NCBI GenBank assembly: GCA_022841665.1
Contig: JALHRB010000003.1
Coordinates: forward strand, 151,430-215,429
DNA from: Pseudolabrys sp.
Lineage (GTDB): Bacteria > Pseudomonadota > Alphaproteobacteria > Rhizobiales > Xanthobacteraceae
Direction: 5' to 3'
DNA: 64,000 nt
Below, in pieces: positions 16,342 to 25,767 of the stretch. Position 1 is the first letter of the stretch, and every line of letters begins with the position of its first letter. A program made the translations under genes and the position numbers. Under the pieces are notes generated by a model, which worked only from the letters and a program-made list of their open reading frames with translations, searched no databases and was not told the DNA's origin.

Positions 16342-17316
16342 ATGTCGCTCGATGCCGACGCGATCGTCGACCGCCGCCGCATGCGGCGCAAGCTGACCTT
16401 CTGGCGCGCGGGCGCGGTGCTGATCGCGCTGATCGCGGTCGTCGGTACGGCCGTCGTATTCGTGCCGGGATCGCGCATGAGCGGAAGCCAGAATTATATC
16501 GCCCGCATCAAGATCCAGGGCCTCATCCGCAACAACCAGGAGCGCGTCGAGGCGCTCGACCGGCTGGCGCGCTCGCGCGCCCGCGCGGTGATCGTGCACA
16601 TCGACAGCCCCGGCGGCACCACTGCCGGCTCCGAACAGCTTTATGGCGCCCTGCGCGAGCTGCAGGCGAAGAAGCCGATGGTGGTCGTGGTGGACGGCAT
16701 CGCCGCCTCCGGCGCCTACATCGCCGCGCTCTCGGCCGAGCACATCGTGGCGCAGGACACCTCGCTGGTCGGTTCGATCGGCGTGCTGTTCCAGTACCCC
16801 AACTTCACCGACGTGCTCAAAACCGTCGGCATCTCGGTCGAGTCGATCCGGTCGACGCCGCTCAAGGCGGCGCCGTCGGGCTTCGAGCCGACCAGCGCGG
16901 AGGCGCGCGCCGCCATCGAAGGGATCGTGCTCGATACCTATGCCTGGTTCAAAGGCCTGGTGAAGGAGCGCCGCCGGATGGACGACGCGACGCTGGCGAC
17001 GGTGGCGGACGGGCGTGTTTTCACCGGCCGGCAGGCCATCCCGCTCAAGCTGGTCGACGGCATCGGCAACGAAAAGACCGCGCTGGCCTGGCTCGAACAG
17101 GTCAAGAAGGTGCCGGCCAACACGCCGGTGCGCGATTACTCGCTGCAGCCGCGGTTCAGCGAGCTGTCCTTCATTCACTTGGCGGCCTGGACCTTCGACG
17201 CGGTGGGCTTGAGCGTCGTTTCGCGCCGCCTCGAGGAGTGGGGCGCGGCCGGCGCAATCGAAAGACTCAATCTTGACGGGCTGTTAGCGCTTTGGCACCC
17301 TCAATTGCCCAACTGA
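16342..17316 (+). CDS. sppA: Signal peptide peptidase SppA
   Basis: A 324-residue membrane-anchored Ser/Lys-dyad peptidase that degrades cleaved signal peptides. One N-terminal membrane segment (about residues 25-45) is followed by the crotonase-like protease domain: [15 protein letters not shown], nucleophile Ser in [11 protein letters not shown] (about residue 129), and general-base Lys in [10 protein letters not shown] (about residue 174). This is the short bacterial form of about 320 residues, not the fused 67K form. ihfB follows 25 bases later. Confidence 0.93.
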   Translation: MSLDADAIVDRRRMRRKLTFWRAGAVLIALIAVVGTAVVFVPGSRMSGSQNYIARIKIQGLIRNNQERVEALDRLARSRARAVIVHIDSPGGTTAGSEQLYGALRELQAKKPMVVVVDGIAASGAYIAALSAEHIVAQDTSLVGSIGVLFQYPNFTDVLKTVGISVESIRSTPLKAAPSGFEPTSAEARAAIEGIVLDTYAWFKGLVKERRRMDDATLATVADGRVFTGRQAIPLKLVDGIGNEKTALAWLEQVKKVPANTPVRDYSLQPRFSELSFIHLAAWTFDAVGLSVVSRRLEEWGAAGAIERLNLDGLLALWHPQLPN

Positions 17317-17341
17317 CCTCCGACCGAGCAAGGCGCATCGA

Positions 17342-17647
17342 ATGATCAAGTCCGAGCTGGTCCAGCGCATCGCCGCCCAGAATCCCCACCTTTATCAGCG
17401 CGACGTCGAGAACATCGTCAACGCCATCCTCGGCGAGATCACCGCCGCCATGTCGAAAGGCGACCGCGTCGAGTTGCGCGGCTTCGGCGCGTTCTCGGTC
17501 AAGCACCGGCCGGCCCGCACCGGGCGCAATCCGCGCACCGGGGCGCATGTATCGGTCGAGCAGAAGTCGGTGCCGTTCTTCAAGACTGGCAAGGAAATGC
17601 GCGAACGGCTGAATAAGCTGGACGGGGCGTCTTCCAGCGGAAGCTGA
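17342..17647 (+). CDS. ihfB: Integration host factor subunit beta
   Basis: A 101-residue DNA-bending protein of the HU/IHF family that pairs with IHF-alpha and supports sigma-54 promoters, recombination and replication. Conserved signatures are [25 protein letters not shown] and the beta-arm tip TGRNPRTG. The context rpsA-sppA-ihfB-lapA-trpF is typical for the order. Confidence 0.96.
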   Translation: MIKSELVQRIAAQNPHLYQRDVENIVNAILGEITAAMSKGDRVELRGFGAFSVKHRPARTGRNPRTGAHVSVEQKSVPFFKTGKEMRERLNKLDGASSSGS

Positions 17648-17653
17648 AGACTC

Positions 17654-17702
17654 GTGTCCCGGACAAGCGAGCGCTTGCCGCAAGCGCAGATCCGGGACCC
17701 AG
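17654..17702. repeat. Intergenic palindrome, family C half unit (C2), before GIY-YIG gene 1
   Basis: GTGTCCCGGACAAGCGAGCG at the left, GATCCGGGACCC at the right, with an inner GCGCTTG/CAAGCGC stem. It is a left half lying 38 bases upstream of the GIY-YIG start and in the same relative orientation as C7 to the second GIY-YIG gene. Confidence 0.82.
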
Positions 17703-17740
17703 GAGAAGCGGGCGAAGCGCCTTATTGACGATGGTCCGGC

Positions 17741-18028
17741 ATGAAGGACCAGTATTTTGTCTACATCCTTTGCAGCCAGCGCAATGGAACGCTGTACGTC
17801 GGCGTTACGAATGATTTGGCGCGACGTCTCGGTGAGCACAAAGCAAAGCTGGTTCCTGGTTTCACCCGGCAGTATGGCGTCGATCGACTCGTCCATGCCG
17901 AGGAATACGCGTCGGTTCTCGATGCGTGGGCGCGGGAGCGGACGCTGAAGCGGTGGCGCCGTGCCTGGAAGATCGACCTCATCGAACGGGACAATCCGGA
18001 CTGGAAGGATTTGTCGGATAGTCTCTGA
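17741..18028 (+). CDS. Solo GIY-YIG nuclease domain protein (copy 1)
   Basis: A 95-residue protein that is almost entirely a GIY-YIG catalytic domain: YFVYIL and TLYVGVT replace the two name motifs, then Arg in LARRLGEH, Glu in HAEEYASV and the terminal KRWRRAWKIDLI helix. Family members hydrolyse DNA phosphodiesters; the cellular job of these solo proteins is not established. It is inserted between ihfB and lapA, with C2 before it and C3 starting six bases after its stop. It shares roughly half its residues with the gene at 51592-51882, so it is not a recent copy. Confidence 0.88.
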   Translation: MKDQYFVYILCSQRNGTLYVGVTNDLARRLGEHKAKLVPGFTRQYGVDRLVHAEEYASVLDAWARERTLKRWRRAWKIDLIERDNPDWKDLSDSL

Positions 18029-18033
18029 GCCGG

Positions 18034-18159
18034 CGTCCCGGCAGCGCGATGCGAAGTATTGCGCTGCAGACCCGGGACCCAGATGCTAAGAATTGCGTTC
18101 GTCGATGGGTCCCGGCTCTGCGGTGCGGCACTTCGCGCCGCACCGCGTCCGGGACACGA
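18034..18159. repeat. Intergenic palindrome, family C full unit (C3)
   Basis: Left half GCGTCCCGGCAGCGCGATGC to GACCCGGGACCC, a spacer of about 25 bases, then an inverted right half from GGGTCCCGGCTCTGCG to GCGTCCGGGACACGAG. It lies between GIY-YIG gene 1 and lapA. Confidence 0.85.
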
Positions 18160-18170
18160 GGGTTACTGCC

Positions 18171-18536
18171 ATGTTCCGCAAGATCGTCACCGCCATCATC
18201 GTCGTGCCGCTGGCGATCGTCATCGTCGCCTTCGCGGTTGCCAACCGGCAGGCGGTCACCGTCTCGTTCGACCCGTTCTCGTCGGCGAGCCCGGCCTACG
18301 CCGCCACCGTGCCGCTGTTCGTCCTGATCTTCGTTCTGGTCACTCTCGGCGTCGTCATCGGCGGCTCTGCTTCCTGGCTGCGGCAGAGCAAGTGGCGGCG
18401 CGCGGCGCGCAAGCTCGACGGCGACGTGCGGGCGCTGCAACAGGAGCTGGACGCGCTCCGCCGCCGCTTGGCGGCCGAGGAGCCGCCGCCGCTGCGGGAG
18501 CGGCCCGACTATCCGGCCATTCTGCCGCCAACGTGA
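18171..18536 (+). CDS. LapA (DUF1049) domain membrane protein
   Basis: A 121-residue inner-membrane protein with two membrane segments (about residues 5-22, IVTAIIVVPLAIVIVAFAVA; and 45-67, TVPLFVLIFVLVTLGVVIGG) followed by a cytoplasmic coiled coil (about 72-105; KLDGDVRALQQELDALRRRL). LapA-type proteins are linked to LPS assembly in other bacteria. The ATG at 18171 is the first that keeps the whole first segment and lies just downstream of C3. trpF follows. Confidence 0.85.
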   Translation: MFRKIVTAIIVVPLAIVIVAFAVANRQAVTVSFDPFSSASPAYAATVPLFVLIFVLVTLGVVIGGSASWLRQSKWRRAARKLDGDVRALQQELDALRRRLAAEEPPPLRERPDYPAILPPT

Positions 18537-18589
18537 GGCCCGCGGTTCCGCTTTGCGGATGCCGGATAAACCGCTAGAACCCGCCCAGC

Positions 18590-19267
18590 ATGGCATTATC
18601 GATCAAAATCTGCGGCCTCCGCACCCCGGAAGCGCTTGATATATCGCTGGAATCCGGCGCCGACCTGGTCGGCTTCGTGTTTTTCGCGCCAAGCCCGCGC
18701 AACCTCGGCCTGGAGCTCGCGCGTAGCCTCGGCCAGCGCGTCCAGGGGCGCGCCGGCAAGGTCGCGCTCACCGTCAACGCCAGCGACCAGACGCTGTTCG
18801 ACATCGTCGAGGCGCTCAAGCCGGACATGCTCCAGCTGCACGGCGCCGAGACGCCCGAGCGCGTCGCGGTGGTGCGCTCGCGCTTCGGCCTGCCGGTGAT
18901 GAAGGCGTTGCCGATCGCCAAACGCCGCGATCTCTCGCCGATCCGCCAATTTGCCCGCGTGGCCGACCGGCTGATCTTCGACGCGCGCCCGCCGCAAGGC
19001 GCGACGCGGCCGGGCGGCCTCGGCAAGCCGTTCGACTGGACGCTGCTCAAGGGCATCGACGCCGGCGTGCCGTTCATGCTGTCGGGCGGGCTCGATGCGT
19101 CGAACGTGGCGGAAGCGCTGCGCATCACGCGCGCGCCCGGCGTCGATGTGTCCTCCGGCGTCGAAAGCGCGCCGGGCGTGAAGGACGCCGGCAAGATCCG
19201 CGAGTTCATCCGCGCCGCGCGCGCGGCGGCCGCGGGGCTCACCGGCTCGAAGGCGGTGAACGCATGA
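18590..19267 (+). CDS. trpF: Phosphoribosylanthranilate isomerase
   Basis: A 225-residue TIM-barrel enzyme that converts N-(5'-phosphoribosyl)anthranilate to CdRP in tryptophan synthesis. The general-base Cys is in [11 protein letters not shown] and the general-acid Asp in [11 protein letters not shown]; the phosphate loop is [11 protein letters not shown]. It overlaps trpB by four bases (ATGA), so the two are coupled. Confidence 0.95.
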   Translation: MALSIKICGLRTPEALDISLESGADLVGFVFFAPSPRNLGLELARSLGQRVQGRAGKVALTVNASDQTLFDIVEALKPDMLQLHGAETPERVAVVRSRFGLPVMKALPIAKRRDLSPIRQFARVADRLIFDARPPQGATRPGGLGKPFDWTLLKGIDAGVPFMLSGGLDASNVAEALRITRAPGVDVSSGVESAPGVKDAGKIREFIRAARAAAAGLTGSKAVNA

Positions 19268-20511
19268 GCGTGCAGCAGCAGCCCAATTCCTTCCGCACCG
19301 GGCCGGACGAGCGCGGGCACTTCGGCATCTATGGCGGCCGCTTCGTCGCCGAGACTTTGATGCCGCTGATCCTCGACCTCGAAAAAGCCTATGCCGAGGC
19401 CAAGGCCGACCCGACGTTCCAGAAGGAGATGGACCACCATCTCGCCCACTATGTCGGGCGGCCCTCGCCGCTCTATTTCGCCGAGCGGCTGACCGAGCAT
19501 GTCAGAAAGACGGCCTCCGGCCTTTCGGGCGGCGGCGCGAAAATCTACTTCAAGCGCGAGGAGCTCAACCACACCGGCGCGCACAAGGTGAACAACGTGC
19601 TCGGCCAGATCATGCTGGCCTTGCGCATGGGCAAGAAGCGCATCATCGCCGAGACCGGCGCCGGCATGCACGGCGTCGCCACCGCGACCTTGTGCGCCAA
19701 GTTCGGACTGCCCTGCATCGTCTACATGGGCGCGGTCGACGTCGAGCGGCAGCAGCCGAACGTGCTGCGCATGAAGATCCTCGGCGCCGAGGTGCGCCCG
19801 GTTCAGTCCGGCGCCAAGACGCTCAAGGACGCCATGAACGAGGCGCTGCGCGACTGGGTCACCAACGTCGCCGACACCTTCTACTGCATCGGCACGGTGG
19901 CCGGCCCGCATCCTTATCCGGCCATGGTGCGCGATTTCCAGTGTGTCATCGGGCGCGAGACGCGCGAGCAGATGCAAGCCGCGGAAGGCCGCCTGCCCGA
20001 TTCGCTGATCGCCTGCATCGGCGGCGGCTCCAACGCCATGGGGCTTTTCCATCCCTTCCTCGACGACCGGTCGGTTGAAATCTATGGCGTCGAGGCGGCC
20101 GGCCACGGTCTCACGGGACTGCACGCCGCCTCCGTCGCCGGCGGCCGTCCGGGCGTGCTGCACGGCAACCGCACCTATCTCTTGATGGATTCGGACGGCC
20201 AGATCGCGGAGGCGCATTCGATCTCCGCCGGTCTCGATTATCCCGGCATCGGCCCCGAGCACGCCTGGCTCAACGACATGGGCCGCGTGCAATTCCTGTC
20301 GGCTACCGACGACGAGGCGGTGGCGGCCTTCCAGCTTTGCAGCAAGCTCGAAGGCATCATCCCGGCGCTGGAGGCGGCGCATGCGCTCGCGCGCGTGCCG
20401 GACATCGCCTCGCAAAAGCCGAAGGATCACCTGATGGTGGTCAATCTCTCCGGCCGCGGCGACAAGGATCTGGCCTCGATCGAAGCTTTCCTGGAAAGCA
20501 AAGGCCGATGA
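19264..20511 (+). CDS. trpB: Tryptophan synthase beta chain
   Basis: A 415-residue PLP enzyme that joins indole and serine. The PLP Lys is in [10 protein letters not shown], and the phosphate-binding loop is [10 protein letters not shown]. The length is normal for TrpB1. It is separated from trpA by a family-A palindrome (A2), whereas these two genes usually abut. Confidence 0.97.
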   Translation: MSVQQQPNSFRTGPDERGHFGIYGGRFVAETLMPLILDLEKAYAEAKADPTFQKEMDHHLAHYVGRPSPLYFAERLTEHVRKTASGLSGGGAKIYFKREELNHTGAHKVNNVLGQIMLALRMGKKRIIAETGAGMHGVATATLCAKFGLPCIVYMGAVDVERQQPNVLRMKILGAEVRPVQSGAKTLKDAMNEALRDWVTNVADTFYCIGTVAGPHPYPAMVRDFQCVIGRETREQMQAAEGRLPDSLIACIGGGSNAMGLFHPFLDDRSVEIYGVEAAGHGLTGLHAASVAGGRPGVLHGNRTYLLMDSDGQIAEAHSISAGLDYPGIGPEHAWLNDMGRVQFLSATDDEAVAAFQLCSKLEGIIPALEAAHALARVPDIASQKPKDHLMVVNLSGRGDKDLASIEAFLESKGR

Positions 20512-20525
20512 CCACGGTTTCTTTC

Positions 20526-20630
20526 GTCATTCCGGGGCGCGAGCGGAGCGAGCGAACCCGGAATCCAGAAAAGAATGCAGTGGCTGTGTCTGGATTCCGG
20601 GTCCGCGCCTTCGGCGCGTCCCGGAATGAC
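20526..20630. repeat. Intergenic palindrome, family A (A2), inside the trp operon
   Basis: Left arm GTCATTCCGGGGCGCGAGCG, inner CCGGAATCCAG and CTGGATTCCGG, right arm CCCGGAATGAC. It fills nearly all the 130-base gap between trpB and trpA; trpA's ribosome site (GGAGGG) begins directly after it. Confidence 0.9.
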
Positions 20631-20641
20631 CGGAGGGCACA

Positions 20642-21481
20642 ATGACCACCCGCATCGAAAAGCGCTTCGCCGCGCTCAAGCAAGAGGGCCGCGCCGCGCT
20701 GGTGACCTTCATCATGGCGGGCGACCCCGACACCGAGACCTCGCTCGCCATCGCCAGGGCGCTGCCGAAGGCCGGCGCCGACGTGATCGAAATCGGCATG
20801 CCGTTCACCGATCCGATGGCGGACGGGCCGTCGATCCAGGCGTCCGGTGTGCGCGCGCTCAAAGGCGGCGCGCGCATGACCAGGACGCTGGCGATGGTGC
20901 GCGACTTCCGCAAGGACGACGGCGAAACGCCGATCGTGCTGATGGGCTACTACAATCCGATCTACATCTACGGCGTCGCCAAGTTCCTCGCCGACGCCAA
21001 GGCCGCCGGCGTCGACGGCCTCATCGTGGTGGATCTGCCGCCGGAGGAAGACGAGGAGCTGTGCCTGCCGGCGCTCAAGGCGGGCCTCAACTTCATCCGC
21101 CTCGCCACGCCGACCACCGACGACAAGCGCCTGCCCGTGGTGCTCACCAATACGTCCGGTTTCGTCTATTACGTCTCCATCACCGGCATCACCGGCGCGG
21201 CCGCGCCGGACGCGGCGAAGGTGTCGGGTGCGGTGGCGCGCATCAAGCGCCACACCAAGCTGCCGGTGGCGGTCGGCTTCGGCGTGCGCACGGCCGAGCA
21301 GGCGCGCGCCATCGCCGAAGGGGCCGACGGCGTCGTGGTCGGCTCGGCGCTGGTGGATGTGCTGGGCAAGAGCCTGGACAAGGACGGCAAGGCCACCGCC
21401 GGCACGGTGAAGGCGGTGGCCGATCTGGTCACGCAACTGGCGCAGGGCGTGCGTGCCGCCCGCCGCGTGGCGGCGGAATAA
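20642..21481 (+). CDS. trpA: Tryptophan synthase alpha chain
   Basis: A 279-residue TIM-barrel subunit that splits indole-3-glycerol phosphate to indole, which tunnels to TrpB. The catalytic Glu and Asp lie in [16 protein letters not shown]; the phosphate loop is [13 protein letters not shown]. The start is ATG 20642 with GGAGGG just upstream. accD normally follows; here a catabolic cassette intervenes. Confidence 0.96.
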   Translation: MTTRIEKRFAALKQEGRAALVTFIMAGDPDTETSLAIARALPKAGADVIEIGMPFTDPMADGPSIQASGVRALKGGARMTRTLAMVRDFRKDDGETPIVLMGYYNPIYIYGVAKFLADAKAAGVDGLIVVDLPPEEDEELCLPALKAGLNFIRLATPTTDDKRLPVVLTNTSGFVYYVSITGITGAAAPDAAKVSGAVARIKRHTKLPVAVGFGVRTAEQARAIAEGADGVVVGSALVDVLGKSLDKDGKATAGTVKAVADLVTQLAQGVRAARRVAAE

Positions 21482-21502
21482 CCGCCGCCACGCAACGGCC
21501 GT

Positions 21503-22459
21503 TTAGCGCGGCGGAATCTGGATCAGGTCGTCGAGCTGCGCCTTGGTCAGTTCGGTCGTCGTGAACTTCAGCGCCACCGCGTCCTTCACGATGGTTTCGA
21601 GACCGACGATCTTGTCCGGCTCGATCGCCGGCGGCTTGAAGAAGTCGTCGCGCGTGCGCTTGGCCTTCTCCAGGCTGATCTTCAGCCACTCGGAATAGAT
21701 CTCGAGCCCTTTGGGGTTCTTGTACATAAAGTCGACCGTTTCGCGGTACGCTTTCATGTAGCGGTCGACGACGTCCTTGCGCGTCTTGAGAAAGTTCGCA
21801 TTGACGATGTTGAGACGCACCGTCTGCCCTTGAAAGGCTTTGGCGTCGTTGCCGGTGGCGATGATGCGGATCTGCTTGGCGTCGAGCTGGTCGAGCCCGA
21901 ACGGCGGCGCCGCCCAGCCGACGTCGATCTGGCCGGACATGACCGCCGTGATGTTGGCCGCCGGCCCGCCCATCGCGGTCGGCTTCGCCGTCAAATTATT
22001 TTCCTTGATGAAGGCGGAAACGACGCCGTGGGTCGACGAGCCGTTGGTCGAGTAGGCCAGCGTCTTGCCGTTGGTGTCCTTCAGCGACTTGATCGGCGAA
22101 TCCGCCTTCACGTACCAATACAGGTCGCCGGCGCCGGTGGTTTCGGCCGAGATCACGCGCACCGGCGCGCCCTTGGAGTAGGCGCTCAGCACGCCCATCA
22201 CGCCGGCGGCGATGCCGATGTCGACGCTGCCGGAGATCACCGCCTGTTGCGTCTCGCCGGCGCCCTGCGTGTAGACCATATCGAGCACGAGGCCGTGCTT
22301 CTTGAATATGCCGGCGCGCTGGCCGATCTCGGACACCGAGGTGTCCCAGTTGCCGCGCTGGCCGATCGCGAGCTTGACCGTGTCCTCGGCGGCTGCCGTA
22401 TGCACGGCGCCGACAAGCGCAGCGAGTGCGATCGCGCCCGCCATCATCTTTGTCTTCAT
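21503..22459 (-). CDS. ABC transporter substrate-binding protein, NMT1/TauA-like
   Basis: A 318-residue periplasmic binding protein with a signal peptide (residues 1-24, core MAGAIALAALVGAVHTAAAE) and the NMT1/SsuA/TauA two-lobe fold (KHGLVLDMVYTQGAGETQQA; GSVDIGIA; TNGSSTHGVVSAF). It follows the Rieske oxygenase gene by 42 bases on the same strand, so the ligand may be an aromatic carboxylate. No permease or ATPase gene lies nearby; it must use components encoded elsewhere. Confidence 0.85.
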   Translation of the reverse strand: MKTKMMAGAIALAALVGAVHTAAAEDTVKLAIGQRGNWDTSVSEIGQRAGIFKKHGLVLDMVYTQGAGETQQAVISGSVDIGIAAGVMGVLSAYSKGAPVRVISAETTGAGDLYWYVKADSPIKSLKDTNGKTLAYSTNGSSTHGVVSAFIKENNLTAKPTAMGGPAANITAVMSGQIDVGWAAPPFGLDQLDAKQIRIIATGNDAKAFQGQTVRLNIVNANFLKTRKDVVDRYMKAYRETVDFMYKNPKGLEIYSEWLKISLEKAKRTRDDFFKPPAIEPDKIVGLETIVKDAVALKFTTTELTKAQLDDLIQIPPR

Positions 22460-22501
22460 GTCATCCTCCCCTGTTGGTTTTTTAATTGCGCGGTAGCGCG
22501 G

Positions 22502-23791
22502 CTAGGCGGCACGCTCCGGCTTGGTTTCACTTCCTCCGCCAAGGCTACGCCAGTTCGTCGTTTTCGGAACGACGCCTTCGAACGAGCTGATCGAGGCATG
22601 TGGGATGCGCGGCTCGCCGGTGCCGATCGCCTTGCCGCTGTCGCGCATGGTGCGCGCCGCTTCCAGCATCAGGCGGCGGAAGGCCGCCACCGCGACGTCG
22701 CTGGCGCCGAGGCGTTCCTGGCTGCGGTCGCCGATCGGACCCATCGACTCCCACATGGCGATGTCCTGGTTGGGAATGCCCGCGATGCCGGTGAAATTGC
22801 CGGCCTTCATCGCGGCGCGGTCCTGCCGATAGGCGTTAGCCGCGTTGCGAACACCGTTGAAGTTCTCGTCAACGTCGACGCCCCATTGCAGCACGTTGAA
22901 CTTGCGCCAGTCGTCGGGCGCGATGCCCGGCTTGTCGGCGCCGTTCCAGGCGATGAAGTAGAACATCGTGGTGGTGTCGTCCTCCGGCGTCAGCAGCGTC
23001 GCGACGTTGTGCACGTTGTTGGGCGGGATCAGCGCGGTGAACGGAGCGATGTAGACGGTGGTGCGGATGTAGTCGTGCGTCGCCTCATTCAGGATCGGCT
23101 TGCGTATCGCCGCATAGCGGAAGCCGTAGCTGGTGCGCTCGATCTGGAAGCGCGGCGCCTTGTCAGTCGAGGGCCGCAGCCAGTTGACGTCGGTCGCCTT
23201 GGCGCCGTCGACCTGCGCCGGCACCATGTCGGACGAATGCAGGCTGGAGGAATGCGCCGAGTCGATCTGGCCTTCCAAAATCTGCGCCCAGTTGCACTTA
23301 ACGCGAACTTTGGTCGCGCTCACGCGGGCATCCGGCGTCGGCGCGAAAGCGGGCGGCTCGAATTCGCGCATCTCCTCTGGGGGGCCCATATAGGTCCACA
23401 CGAAGCCGCCGCCCTCGCGCGCCGGATAGGACTTCTGCTTGACGCGGCTTGGGTCGACGCTGCCGACCGGTTCGGACGCCATGTCCACCACATTGCCGTC
23501 CACGTCGAACTTCCAGCCGTGGTAGAGACAGCGCAGCCCACATTCCTCGTTACGGGCGAACACCAGCGAGGCGCGGCGGTGCGAGCAATATTCGTCGAGA
23601 ACGCCGAGACGGCCTTTGCTGTCGCGGAAGACGACCAGATTCTCGCCGAGGAGGCGTACGCGCACCGGCTTGCCGTCGGGTTCGGCCACTTCCTCGGACA
23701 GGCAGGCCGCGATCCAGTGCCGGCGCATGATCTGGCCCATCGGCGCGTCGCCTTCGACGCGGCACATCAGGTCGTTTTCTTCTGGCGTCAT
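22502..23791 (-). CDS. Rieske aromatic-ring oxygenase, phthalate 4,5-dioxygenase-like
   Basis: A 429-residue oxygenase component. The Rieske [2Fe-2S] site is CSH at about residue 69 and CLYHGW near 88. The mononuclear iron site is in the segment EGQIDSAHSSSLH (Asp and two His). The sequence resembles the phthalate 4,5-dioxygenase and related one-component-oxygenase group rather than alpha/beta dioxygenases. No reductase gene is adjacent. It is transcribed divergently from a Gfo/Idh/MocA dehydrogenase, the family of the phthalate dihydrodiol dehydrogenases, which supports a catabolic role. Confidence 0.85.
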   Translation of the reverse strand: MTPEENDLMCRVEGDAPMGQIMRRHWIAACLSEEVAEPDGKPVRVRLLGENLVVFRDSKGRLGVLDEYCSHRRASLVFARNEECGLRCLYHGWKFDVDGNVVDMASEPVGSVDPSRVKQKSYPAREGGGFVWTYMGPPEEMREFEPPAFAPTPDARVSATKVRVKCNWAQILEGQIDSAHSSSLHSSDMVPAQVDGAKATDVNWLRPSTDKAPRFQIERTSYGFRYAAIRKPILNEATHDYIRTTVYIAPFTALIPPNNVHNVATLLTPEDDTTTMFYFIAWNGADKPGIAPDDWRKFNVLQWGVDVDENFNGVRNAANAYRQDRAAMKAGNFTGIAGIPNQDIAMWESMGPIGDRSQERLGASDVAVAAFRRLMLEAARTMRDSGKAIGTGEPRIPHASISSFEGVVPKTTNWRSLGGGSETKPERAA

Positions 23792-23841
23792 GGGCGTCTC
23801 CCATCCCGCGCGGCTTTTCGGTTGCGGTGGTCGCGGGCTTT

Positions 23842-23859
23842 ATCTTAGATATCTAAGAT
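23842..23859. promoter_or_regulatory. Perfect 18-bp palindrome, probable MarR operator
   Basis: ATCTTAGATATCTAAGAT is an exact palindrome and AT-rich in a GC-rich region. It is centred in the 75-base divergent gap between the Rieske oxygenase and the dehydrogenase-marR pair. MarR dimers commonly bind such TTAG-type palindromes next to their own promoter. A consensus TATAAT hexamer (23860-23865, plus strand) abuts it, so bound protein would block transcription. Confidence 0.75.
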
Positions 23860-23866
23860 TATAATA

Positions 23867-25075
23867 ATGAAAGGTGGCACCCTTGTCGAGCCGGATCGAC
23901 CCGTGAACGGAGACCGCAAGCTGCGTCTCGGCGTCGCTGGCCTCGGCCGCGCCTTCACCGTTATGCTGCCGACGCTCGCGCGCGATCCGCGCGTGGCGCT
24001 GGTGGCGGCGGCCGATCCGCGCGCCGAAGCGCGGGAGCGATTTGCGGCGGATTTTGGCGCGAAAACCTATGCCACGGTGGCGGAACTCTGCGCCGACCCG
24101 GCGGTGGAGGCGGTTTATGTTGCGACGCCGCATCAACATCATGCGGCCCACACGCGCCTCGCCGCGCAGGCCGGCAAACACGTGCTGGTCGAGAAACCGA
24201 TCGCGCTGACGCTGGATGACGCACGCGCGATGATCGCGGCCGCGCGGGCGGCCGGCATTCACCTCATTGTCGGCCACAGTCATTCCTTCGACGCGCCGAT
24301 CCTGCGCACGCGCGCCTTGATCGACGGCGGCGACTTCGGCGCGGTGCGCATGATCGCGGCGCTGAACTACACCGACTACCTCTATCGCCCGCGCCGGCCG
24401 GAGGAGCTCGACACCGCGCAAGGCGGCGGCGCGCTGTTCAACCAGGCGCCGCATCAGGTCGACGTCGTGCGCCTGCTCGGCGGCGGCCGCGTCAAGAGCG
24501 TGCGCGCGGCGACCGGCGCCTGGGATGCAAGCCGGCCGACCGAAGGCGCTTACGCCGCGCTGTTGACCTTCGAGACCGGCGCCTTCGCCTCGCTCGCCTA
24601 TGGCGGCTACGGAAATTTCGACTCGGATGAATTGCAAGGCTGGATCGGTGAGATGGGCCAGCCGAAAGCGCCTGCCGCGCGCGCGGCGCAAACCTTCGCC
24701 GGCGCTGGCGAAGAAGCCGCCTTCAAGAACGCGCGCAACTACGGCGGCGCGAACTACCGGCCGCCAGCCGAACAGGCGCTGCAGCACCAGCATTTCGGCC
24801 CGGTGATCGTGAGCTGCGACAAGGCCGATCTGCGGCCGCTGCCGAACGGCGTGATGATCTACCAGCACGGCACGGCACGGCTGGAGCAGCTGGCGCCGCC
24901 GGCACTGCCGCGCGCCGAAGTCGTCGACGAGCTTTACGCCGCGGTGGTGCACGGACGCCCGCCTTTGCATGACGGCGCCTGGGCCATGGCCACGCTGGAG
25001 GTCTGCCTCGCCATGCTGCGTTCCGCGCGCGAAGGCGCCGACGTTACGCTGCATCATCAGGTCGGCCTGCCATGA
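23867..25075 (+). CDS. Gfo/Idh/MocA family dehydrogenase, possible aromatic dihydrodiol dehydrogenase
   Basis: A 402-residue NAD(P)-dependent oxidoreductase. The Rossmann motif is [10 protein letters not shown], with [11 protein letters not shown] and a C-terminal substrate domain ([12 protein letters not shown]). Phthalate 4,5-dihydrodiol dehydrogenases belong to this family and partner with oxygenases like its divergent neighbour, but sugar substrates are also common. The ATG at 23867 lies directly after a TATAAT box, so translation may in fact start at GTG 23903 ([10 protein letters not shown]). Its stop overlaps the marR start. Confidence 0.82.
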   Translation: MKGGTLVEPDRPVNGDRKLRLGVAGLGRAFTVMLPTLARDPRVALVAAADPRAEARERFAADFGAKTYATVAELCADPAVEAVYVATPHQHHAAHTRLAAQAGKHVLVEKPIALTLDDARAMIAAARAAGIHLIVGHSHSFDAPILRTRALIDGGDFGAVRMIAALNYTDYLYRPRRPEELDTAQGGGALFNQAPHQVDVVRLLGGGRVKSVRAATGAWDASRPTEGAYAALLTFETGAFASLAYGGYGNFDSDELQGWIGEMGQPKAPAARAAQTFAGAGEEAAFKNARNYGGANYRPPAEQALQHQHFGPVIVSCDKADLRPLPNGVMIYQHGTARLEQLAPPALPRAEVVDELYAAVVHGRPPLHDGAWAMATLEVCLAMLRSAREGADVTLHHQVGLP

Positions 25076-25632
25076 GCGAGAATTCCGGCACGCAGACCAT
25101 CCTGCGGCACTGGCGCGAAGCGGTGCCGAAGGACCGTCTCGCCCATCTCGTCAAGGACGCCACCCGTGCGCTGGTGCGCGCGCTCGGCGTGCGGCTGGCC
25201 GAGCACGGCGTGTCCTTCGGGCATTGGACCTTCCTGCGCATCCTGTGGGAGGGCGACGGCATCACTCAGCGCGAATTGAGCGAACAGGCCGGCGTCATGG
25301 AGCCGACCACGTTCTCCGCGCTCAAGACCATGGAAAAGCTCGGTTACGTGACGCGGCGCCAGCTCGGCAGCGACCGCAAGAAGGTCTACGTCTTCCTCAC
25401 GCCGAAGGGCCGCGCCCTGAAGCGCCGGCTGGTGCCCCTGGCGGAGGAGGTTAACAGCATCGCGGTCGAAGGCGTGAAGCCGGGCGACATCGCCGTATCG
25501 CGGTCGGTGCTGCTCGCCATCATCGAGAACCTCGCCCGCAACGAGCAGGTGCTCGACAAGCGCATGCCGTCGACCCGCGAGATCGGCCGCCGCACGGCCA
25601 AGGCCGGCGGGCGGCCCGGCAAGCGGACATGA
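25072..25632 (+). CDS. MarR family transcriptional regulator
   Basis: A 186-residue winged-helix repressor. The recognition region is [20 protein letters not shown], followed by the wing [15 protein letters not shown]. The four-base overlap with the dehydrogenase gene makes it part of that operon and suggests autoregulation through the palindrome at 23842-23859, with an aromatic acid as likely inducer. The C-terminal 25 residues are basic and not conserved in the family. Confidence 0.9.
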   Translation: MSENSGTQTILRHWREAVPKDRLAHLVKDATRALVRALGVRLAEHGVSFGHWTFLRILWEGDGITQRELSEQAGVMEPTTFSALKTMEKLGYVTRRQLGSDRKKVYVFLTPKGRALKRRLVPLAEEVNSIAVEGVKPGDIAVSRSVLLAIIENLARNEQVLDKRMPSTREIGRRTAKAGGRPGKRT

Positions 25633-25767
25633 AATTAACGCTACTATGACCGCGCGGCGTCAGCCGCGGGTGGATTTTGCGCGGCGGCTGGCTATATCCC
25701 GCCCGATTCCTGCGCTATAGCGGAAGCCGATTTGGCGGCGCGTCCGCCTGCTGAACGAAGGTTTGCC

